This document shows positions 59,588-64,000 of a DNA stretch of 64,000 nucleotides, piece after piece. This DNA comes from Terrimonas ferruginea DSM 30193. GTDB taxonomy: Bacteria; Bacteroidota; Bacteroidia; Chitinophagales; Chitinophagaceae. A program made the position numbers and the translations under genes. The stretch spans positions 1-64,000 of the forward strand of contig NZ_AUDS01000023.1 of the NCBI RefSeq assembly GCF_000425585.1, in the 5' to 3' direction. The notes below the pieces were generated by a model. The model was not told the origin of the DNA, ran no database searches, and saw only the letters and a program-made list of their open reading frames with translations. How positions within the stretch are numbered: position 1 is the stretch's first letter; the number at the start of each line of letters is the position of its first letter.

Positions 59588-59655
59588 AAGGTATAAGATG
59601 GAAGGCGGAAGGTAAAAGGTGAAAGCCATTGACCATTCACCATTCACCATTGACG
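59583..59655. repeat. Heptamer block after the SPFH gene
   Basis: Left arm of AAGGTAT, AAGATGG, AAGGCGG, AAGGTAA, AAGGTGA units; right arm of ATTGACC, ATTCACC, ATTCACC, ATTGACG. Clear inward polarity using two different heptamer types. Confidence 0.88.
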
Positions 59656-59677
59656 TCACAACCACAAAAAACTTGTT

Positions 59678-59714
59678 AAAAAAGGCCGCGCCGTACAACG
59701 GAACGGCCTTTTTT
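59678..59714. terminator. Terminator hairpin
   Basis: AAAAAAGGCCG / CGGCCTTTTTT with an inner CCG/CGG pairing. Confidence 0.9.
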
Positions 59715-59810
59715 CCGTTCCTACCCAGGACTTTATTGACAGTTGTTGATAACAATTGAAAAAATGAATCCCGGCCGTTCGTTACATTTACGCACTTAAA
59801 GAAAAATCGC

Positions 59811-60509
59811 ATGTTTGACCTCTTACAGATCATAGACTCCGTTCAGCAGTTAGCCAATAACGCGGTGGACGCGGACAAAAACAAAGATGGAGCGATCAGT
59901 ATTTTTGAACTGGTATTCATGGGCGGCTGGATCATGGTGCCGCTGGGGCTGATGCTCCTTTTCGCTATTTACGTTTTTATCGAACGTTATATTGCCATCA
60001 AACATGCTTCCCGCATCGATCAGAACTTCATGAACATCATCCGGGATCATATCGTAAATGGCAATATTGCAGCGGCCCGCAGCTTTGCACGCAACACCAA
60101 CAACCCGGTTGCCCGCATCATCGATAAAGGTATCCAGCGCATCGGCAAACCCATTGATGCTATCGAACGCAGCATGGATAACGTAGGACAACTGGAAATG
60201 TACAAACTCGAGAAAAACCTCGGTGTATTGTCAGTAGTTTCCAAAGCCGCACCCATCTTCGGTTTCGTAGGTACTCTGATTGGTCTGATGCAGCTTTTCT
60301 CCAATATTCACGATGCCAAAGAAGTACAGATCGAAGTAATCTCCCAGGGTATCTATACCAAGCTGATCACGTCTATCACTGGTCTGGTGATCGGTCTGCT
60401 TGCCTACCTCGCTTACAACTTCCTCAATACACAGATCGATAAAACAGCTAATAAAATGGAACTGGCCAGTTCCGATTTTCTTGACGTGCTCCAGGAACCC
60501 ACCCGATAA
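59811..60509 (+). CDS. MotA/TolQ/ExbB proton channel protein with EF-hand-like loop
   Basis: 232 residues. An N-terminal segment contains a full EF-hand-type loop DKNKDGAISIFE (about residues 23-34), then the first membrane helix (GGWIMVPLGLMLLFAIYVFI), a cytoplasmic loop and two more helices (APIFGFVGTLIGLMQLF, LITSITGLVIGLLAYLAYNFL) forming the ExbB/TolQ domain. With the ExbD-like protein 12 bp downstream it should harvest proton motive force for TonB or Tol function. No TonB gene is adjacent. The calcium-like loop is unusual. Confidence 0.92.
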   Translation: MFDLLQIIDSVQQLANNAVDADKNKDGAISIFELVFMGGWIMVPLGLMLLFAIYVFIERYIAIKHASRIDQNFMNIIRDHIVNGNIAAARSFARNTNNPVARIIDKGIQRIGKPIDAIERSMDNVGQLEMYKLEKNLGVLSVVSKAAPIFGFVGTLIGLMQLFSNIHDAKEVQIEVISQGIYTKLITSITGLVIGLLAYLAYNFLNTQIDKTANKMELASSDFLDVLQEPTR

Positions 60510-60521
60510 ACTATATTTCTT

Positions 60522-60920
60522 ATGAAGTTTAGAAAAAAACATAGGGAAGAATCGGAGGTGTTCACGGACTCGCTCAATGACATCCTGTTTATCCTGCTGA
60601 TGTTCTTCCTCATCACCACCACCATGGCCAACCCCAATGTGGTAAAGGTGAATGTGCCCAAAGGTTCGAAAGACACCAAAGCGAAACAGAACATCGTTGT
60701 TTCCATCAACAAGGATCAGCAATTCTTCATTGGTCAGAAGCAGGTAGATCCGAGCCTGATCGACTCATTCCTCCTCGAAGAAATCCGCCGGCAGAAACTG
60801 ACGATCGACACACCTACTGTGGTGATCAATGCCGATACCGCCGCCTATTACGGGGAAGTGTACCGCATTATGCGTATCGCCAAGCGCGACACGGCCAATG
60901 TGGTAGCGATCGTAAAATAA
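60522..60920 (+). CDS. exbD: ExbD/TolR-family biopolymer transport protein
   Basis: 132 residues: short basic cytoplasmic N-terminus (KFRKKHREESEV), one membrane helix (SLNDILFILLMFFLITTTMA) whose LND Asp is the proton-carrying residue of the family, and a periplasmic TolR-like domain (NIVVSINKDQQFFIGQKQVD .. PTVVINADTAAYYGEVYRIMRIAK). Partner of the ExbB-like gene upstream; together they energise TonB-dependent receptors such as those at 37-42 kb. Confidence 0.92.
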   Translation: MKFRKKHREESEVFTDSLNDILFILLMFFLITTTMANPNVVKVNVPKGSKDTKAKQNIVVSINKDQQFFIGQKQVDPSLIDSFLLEEIRRQKLTIDTPTVVINADTAAYYGEVYRIMRIAKRDTANVVAIVK

Positions 60921-60926
60921 ACAGGA

Positions 60927-61778
60927 TTATTTCCAGGCTTTCAGCATTCGCTCTTTTCCCTGCATATCCGGGCGGATAAGGGTTTTGTATCCCGCTTCGC
61001 GGAAAAGTTTTGTTGTCCCGGCTGCACCGTCGTGATGCAATTCGAGATAGATTTCTCCCTGCGGCTTTAAAAGGCGTAGACCCAACTGTGCTATTTTCCG
61101 GTAAAACAATAAAGGATCAGTATCCGGCACAAACAAGGCCAGGTGCGGTTCAAACCCCGTCACTTCTGCATTCATATTCTTTATTTCTGCAGCTGGTATA
61201 TAAGGCGGATTGCTGACAACAATATCAACCGGCAGTAATAAAGACCACTGGCTTTCGTCCAATATATCGATCTGCTGAAAGTTTACTTCCACACCCAATT
61301 GCTGCGCATTTTGCCGGGCGAGATCCAATGCGTCTTTACTTACATCGATACCTGTGACGGTAAAAGGTTGCAGTCTCCGCTTCAATGTAATAGGAATACA
61401 TCCTGTACCTGTGCCGATGTCCAGCACGCTGCGGTTGCTGAGTGGGAATTTTTGTTCACTGATGATCCATTCCACCAATTCTTCCGTTTCCGGCCGGGGA
61501 ATGAGCGCGCGTTTGTCGGCGGTAAAGCGCAGACCGCAGAACCAGGCTTCGCCCAGTACATATTGCAACGGTTCGTGCTGTTCCAGCCGCGCCAGGTAAC
61601 CGGGCAGAAGGGCCTCTGCTTCTTGCGGCAGATCGCGGTTGCGGTACAGCGATGCCGGCATTTTCCGGTCGGAAGAAAAATATTCAAGCAGCCACCGGCT
61701 GATCGCCCGCGCCTCGTCTTCGCCAAAAACAGGGGTCAAACGTTGTATAATCCATGCACCTGCGTCCTGTAACGTCAT
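60927..61778 (-). CDS. prmC: Release factor glutamine methyltransferase
   Basis: Methylates the Gln of the GGQ motif in RF1/RF2. 283 residues: helical N-terminal domain (1-80), then a Rossmann methyltransferase with IPRPETEELVEWII, VLDIGTGTGCIPITL (SAM loop) and the catalytic VVSNPPYIP. Divergent from ribD, with only 33 bp between the two starts. Confidence 0.94.
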   Translation of the reverse strand: MTLQDAGAWIIQRLTPVFGEDEARAISRWLLEYFSSDRKMPASLYRNRDLPQEAEALLPGYLARLEQHEPLQYVLGEAWFCGLRFTADKRALIPRPETEELVEWIISEQKFPLSNRSVLDIGTGTGCIPITLKRRLQPFTVTGIDVSKDALDLARQNAQQLGVEVNFQQIDILDESQWSLLLPVDIVVSNPPYIPAAEIKNMNAEVTGFEPHLALFVPDTDPLLFYRKIAQLGLRLLKPQGEIYLELHHDGAAGTTKLFREAGYKTLIRPDMQGKERMLKAWK

Positions 61779-61797
61779 GGGACAAACTTAATTCATT

Positions 61798-61805
61798 TAC
61801 TTTTG
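61798..61805 (+). promoter_or_regulatory. Bacteroidetes -7 box of ribD
   Basis: TACTTTTG, 6 nt before the GTG at 61812; supports a leaderless start there. Confidence 0.6.
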
Positions 61806-61811
61806 CTGCTC

Positions 61812-62876
61812 GTGAACAAGTTCCCCGAACATACCGATGAGCATTGGATGTACCGCTGCCTGCAACTGGCGGCGTTGGGTGCCGGAAAAGTGGCGCCCAA
61901 CCCGATGGTAGGAGCCGTGCTCGTACACAACAACCGGATTATCGGGGAGGGATATCATCAACGCTATGGGCAGGGCCATGCCGAAGTCAATTGCATTGCT
62001 TCGGTAAAACCCGGGGATGAATCGCTGATCTCCGCATCCGTAATGTATGTAAGCCTGGAACCCTGCGCGCATTTTGGTAAAACACCTCCCTGCGCAGACC
62101 TGATCATCCGTTACAATATCCCGAAGGTGGTTATCGGCTGCCGTGATTCATTTGAGGAAGTAAATGGTAAAGGCATTGACAAATTGAAAGCGGCCGGCAT
62201 TGAGGTTACGCTGGGTATATTGGAAAAAGAATGCCGGGAATTGAACCGCCGTTTCTTTACTTACCACAGTCGACAACGGCCTTACGTGATCCTCAAATGG
62301 GCGCAGACGGCCAATAAAAAAATAGGTGCAACAGCAGGACGATTACTGATAAGCGGCGAAATGAGTAACCGTCTCGTGCACAAATGGCGATCCGAAGAAG
62401 CATCCATTCTTGTTGGCACGCAAACCGCCGCAGTGGATAACCCCGCTCTGACTACGAGGCTTTGGCCCGGACCATCACCCATCAGGGTAGTGCTGGACCG
62501 GCAATTGAGACTCGATGCCGGTTTGCAGTTATTTGATGGTTCGGTGCGCACGATCGTGCTGAATGATATCCGCTCGTCCGAAGGAGAACCAGGTTATTTG
62601 CAATTGGCAGCCGGGGAAAATTTCGCGGAGCGCGTATTGAATACCTTGCACCAGGCGCTGGTGCAAAGCATATTGATCGAAGGCGGATTGCAAACGCTCA
62701 CTACTTTTATCGAAGCCGGCTGCTGGGATGAAATAAGGATAATAGAAAATAAGCGGCTGATTGCCGGAGATATATCCGCACCGGAACTGCCTGCGTGCAG
62801 CCTTGCGGAAGAAATAACCATGGATGATGATGTGATACGCATCTATCGTCCGCAGACCACCACCAACACAGCATGA
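61812..62876 (+). CDS. ribD: Bifunctional riboflavin deaminase/reductase
   Basis: Second and third steps of riboflavin synthesis. 354 residues. An N-terminal cytidine-deaminase-like domain (VAPNPMVGAVLVHNN, zinc ligands in GHAEVNCIAS and LEPCAHFGKTPPCADLI) and a C-terminal RibD reductase domain (PYVILKWAQTANKKIG .. SEEASILVGTQTAAVDNPALTTR .. SILIEGGLQTL). Start set at GTG 61812 because of the promoter box; ATG at 61848 is the alternative. No other rib genes are adjacent. ATGA overlap with yigZ. Confidence 0.93.
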   Translation: MNKFPEHTDEHWMYRCLQLAALGAGKVAPNPMVGAVLVHNNRIIGEGYHQRYGQGHAEVNCIASVKPGDESLISASVMYVSLEPCAHFGKTPPCADLIIRYNIPKVVIGCRDSFEEVNGKGIDKLKAAGIEVTLGILEKECRELNRRFFTYHSRQRPYVILKWAQTANKKIGATAGRLLISGEMSNRLVHKWRSEEASILVGTQTAAVDNPALTTRLWPGPSPIRVVLDRQLRLDAGLQLFDGSVRTIVLNDIRSSEGEPGYLQLAAGENFAERVLNTLHQALVQSILIEGGLQTLTTFIEAGCWDEIRIIENKRLIAGDISAPELPACSLAEEITMDDDVIRIYRPQTTTNTA

Positions 62877-63484
62877 CGCCTGATTATTATTTTACGATCG
62901 AAAAACCTTCTGTTGCCGAATTCAAAGACCGTGGAAGCCGCTTCGTTGCTTATGCTTTTCCGATCAACAGTATCGAGGAGTTCAAAGCGCGTCTTGCGGA
63001 AGTAAAAAAGGAACACGGCAAAGCGTCGCATCATTGCTTTGCTTACCGCATTGGTCTGGATGGCAATACCCATCGCGTAAGTGATGATGGTGAACCTTCC
63101 GGAAGTGCAGGCCGCCCGATACTCGGGCAGCTCGACAGCAAGCAGGTGACGAATGTATTGATCGTGGTGGTGCGTTATTTCGGCGGCACACTGTTGGGTG
63201 TACCCGGATTGATCAATGCGTATAAAACCGCAGCTACATTGGCTTTGCAGGTAACACCTTTGGTACAAAAACCCGTACTGGAAATTTACCGCCTGCAATT
63301 TGATTATACCCAGATGAATGAAGTGATGATGGTGGTGAAACAGTTCGATTGCACAGTCCTTCGCCAGGAAATGCAATTATTCTGTTCGATGGATATCGGC
63401 ATTCCCCGTAATCGTTTACAGGAAACCTTGTTTCGTTTCAAGGATTTGAGGGATGTGGTGCCGGAGAAGGTGGTGAATAAGTGA
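62873..63484 (+). CDS. yigZ: YigZ/IMPACT-family protein
   Basis: 203 residues. The N-terminal UPF0029 domain is clear: YTIEKPSVAEFKDRGSRF-like start, KEHGKASHHCFAYRIG, DDGEPSGSAGRPIL and VVVRYFGGTLLGVPGLINAY. The C-terminal half has the ferredoxin-like DUF1949 fold. Related to the eukaryotic IMPACT protein; bacterial function unresolved. Its last residues, VVNK, and the stop codon come from the heptamer repeat that follows. Confidence 0.92.
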   Translation: MTPDYYFTIEKPSVAEFKDRGSRFVAYAFPINSIEEFKARLAEVKKEHGKASHHCFAYRIGLDGNTHRVSDDGEPSGSAGRPILGQLDSKQVTNVLIVVVRYFGGTLLGVPGLINAYKTAATLALQVTPLVQKPVLEIYRLQFDYTQMNEVMMVVKQFDCTVLRQEMQLFCSMDIGIPRNRLQETLFRFKDLRDVVPEKVVNK

Positions 63485-63810
63485 ATCGTCAATCGTCAAT
63501 CGTCAATCGTGAATAGTGAATAGTGAATGGTGAATAAGGCAAGCAGTGAATAGGTGAGTGGCGAATATTTGCGCAGCCTGAGGTTCTCGAAGGCGCGTAA
63601 ATCGTCAATCGTCAATCGTCAATAGTGAATGGTGAATGGTGAGTGGCGAATATTTGCGCTGCCTGAGGTTCTCGAAGGCGCGTCAATCGTCAATCGTCAA
63701 TCGTCAATAGTGAATAGGTGAGTGGCGAATATTTGCGCATCCACACCGTGGTTCGTATACAGGAGCCAACTGCCGTAAATATATTCACCTATTCACTTAT
63801 TGACTTATTG
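63466..63810. repeat. Heptamer block with three copies of a hairpin core
   Basis: GTCAATC/GTGAATA heptamers interrupted three times by GGTGAGTGGCGAATATTTGC (63553, 63638, 63717). In the first two copies it is followed by GCGC-GCCTGAGGTTCTCGA-AGGCGCG, a hairpin core; the third leads into a decayed P1 palindrome (63750-63767). The right end is ATTCACC, ATTCACT, ATTGACT of opposite polarity. The 378-bp gap after yigZ holds no gene. Confidence 0.9.
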
Positions 63811-63813
63811 CAT

Positions 63814-63846
63814 AAAAAAAAGCGTACGATTCGTACGCTTTTTTTT
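63814..63846. terminator. Bidirectional terminator
   Basis: AAAAAAAAGCGTACG / CGTACGCTTTTTTTT with loop ATT; serves the minus-strand dehydrogenase gene and any readthrough from yigZ. Confidence 0.92.
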
Positions 63847-63862
63847 ATGGATTCCTTTTGAA

Positions 63863-64000
63863 TTAAGGGAAGATGCCGAGCTCTGCATAGCTGGTCGCTA
63901 CCTTGTTTACGGCAACTACATAGGCTGCTGTGCGCATGTCCGGAATAGCGGGATTGGCTTTCCATTCATTCATGATCTCATGTGTAGCAGTGATCATGGT
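63863..64000 (-). CDS. C-terminal fragment of a probable Glu/Leu/Phe/Val dehydrogenase
   Basis: Only the last 45 codons are inside the window; the gene continues past the right edge. The fragment ends DMRTAAYVVAVNKVATSYAELGIFP, then TAA, preceded by TATHEIMNEWKANPAI. The MRTAAYVVAV segment followed by a short helix matches the C-terminal helix of hexameric glutamate dehydrogenases. The call rests on this short piece only; active-site residues are outside. Confidence 0.65.
   Translation of the reverse strand, partial: TMITATHEIMNEWKANPAIPDMRTAAYVVAVNKVATSYAELGIFP

Overview
The window reads as a chromosomal stretch of a Bacteroidota bacterium, most likely a Chitinophagaceae-type soil or freshwater organism. 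The reasons are two TonB-dependent receptors, a Bacteroidetes-type putative porin, a fused DAHP synthase/chorismate mutase, a LytTR regulator with a membrane domain, many lipoproteins and signal peptides ending in AQ, and promoters of the Bacteroidetes TAnnTTTG type very close to start codons with no clear Shine-Dalgarno. Base composition looks near 50 % GC by eye (not computed). No rRNA, convincing tRNA, CRISPR or prophage was seen.

Layout: 1-2.4 kb, end of a repeat-rich surface protein plus a small secreted protein. 2.4-8 kb, housekeeping genes (RluD-type pseudouridine synthase, lipB, ACC deaminase-like enzyme, nucleotidyltransferase). 8-10 kb, an ECF sigma factor overlapping a membrane-anchored serine protease with an anti-sigma-like N-terminus. 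10.4-12.1 kb, DEAD-box helicase. 12.1-21 kb, an aromatic amino acid operon (pheA, aminotransferase, tyrA, membrane protein, DAHP synthase/chorismate mutase, aroB, aroA, aroC) headed by a Phe/Tyr-rich leader peptide and an attenuator. 21-31 kb, cell-wall and envelope genes (VanX-like dipeptidase, L,D-transpeptidase, OmpA protein, porin) with map, sucC and pnp. 31-42 kb, a probable copper-handling cluster: Cys-rich proteins, two secreted HMA proteins, a TlpA-like thioredoxin, outer-membrane proteins, an HMA-AraC regulator, an HMA-MauE membrane protein and two TonB receptors. 42-48.5 kb, tex, an ATP-grasp-like protein, a LysM protein, a palindrome array and fmt. 48.6-51 kb, a 2.4-kb mobile element. 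51-64 kb, namZ-like gene, slyD, a LytTR regulator, an intradiol dioxygenase-like lipoprotein, pepT, an LLM oxidoreductase, an SPFH protein, exbB/exbD-like genes, prmC, ribD, yigZ, and the 3' end of a probable glutamate dehydrogenase.

The most unusual non-coding feature is a family of at least 14 intergenic blocks built from degenerate 7-bp tandem repeats (types GTGAATG, AGTAGTA, AAGGTNT, AAAAGTC, AATGTGN). Most blocks enter with purine-rich heptamers and leave with their reverse-complement types, so a transcript could fold back. Four blocks contain a 20-bp palindrome (GGTTCGTGTATACACGAACC or a decayed copy) in the middle, and at 46.7-47.4 kb this palindrome has expanded into a 115-bp-period array with a second palindrome. 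Several genes take their last codons and stop from the repeats. The 2.4-kb element with 19-bp terminal inverted repeats has landed inside one heptamer block.

The clearest regulatory discovery is the attenuator at 12.14-12.30 kb: a 27-codon leader with 7 Phe and 2 Tyr in 11 residues, a perfect 13-bp terminator stem, and an upstream segment that can pair with the terminator's 5' arm. All functional calls rest on reading motifs and family knowledge; no database search was run.
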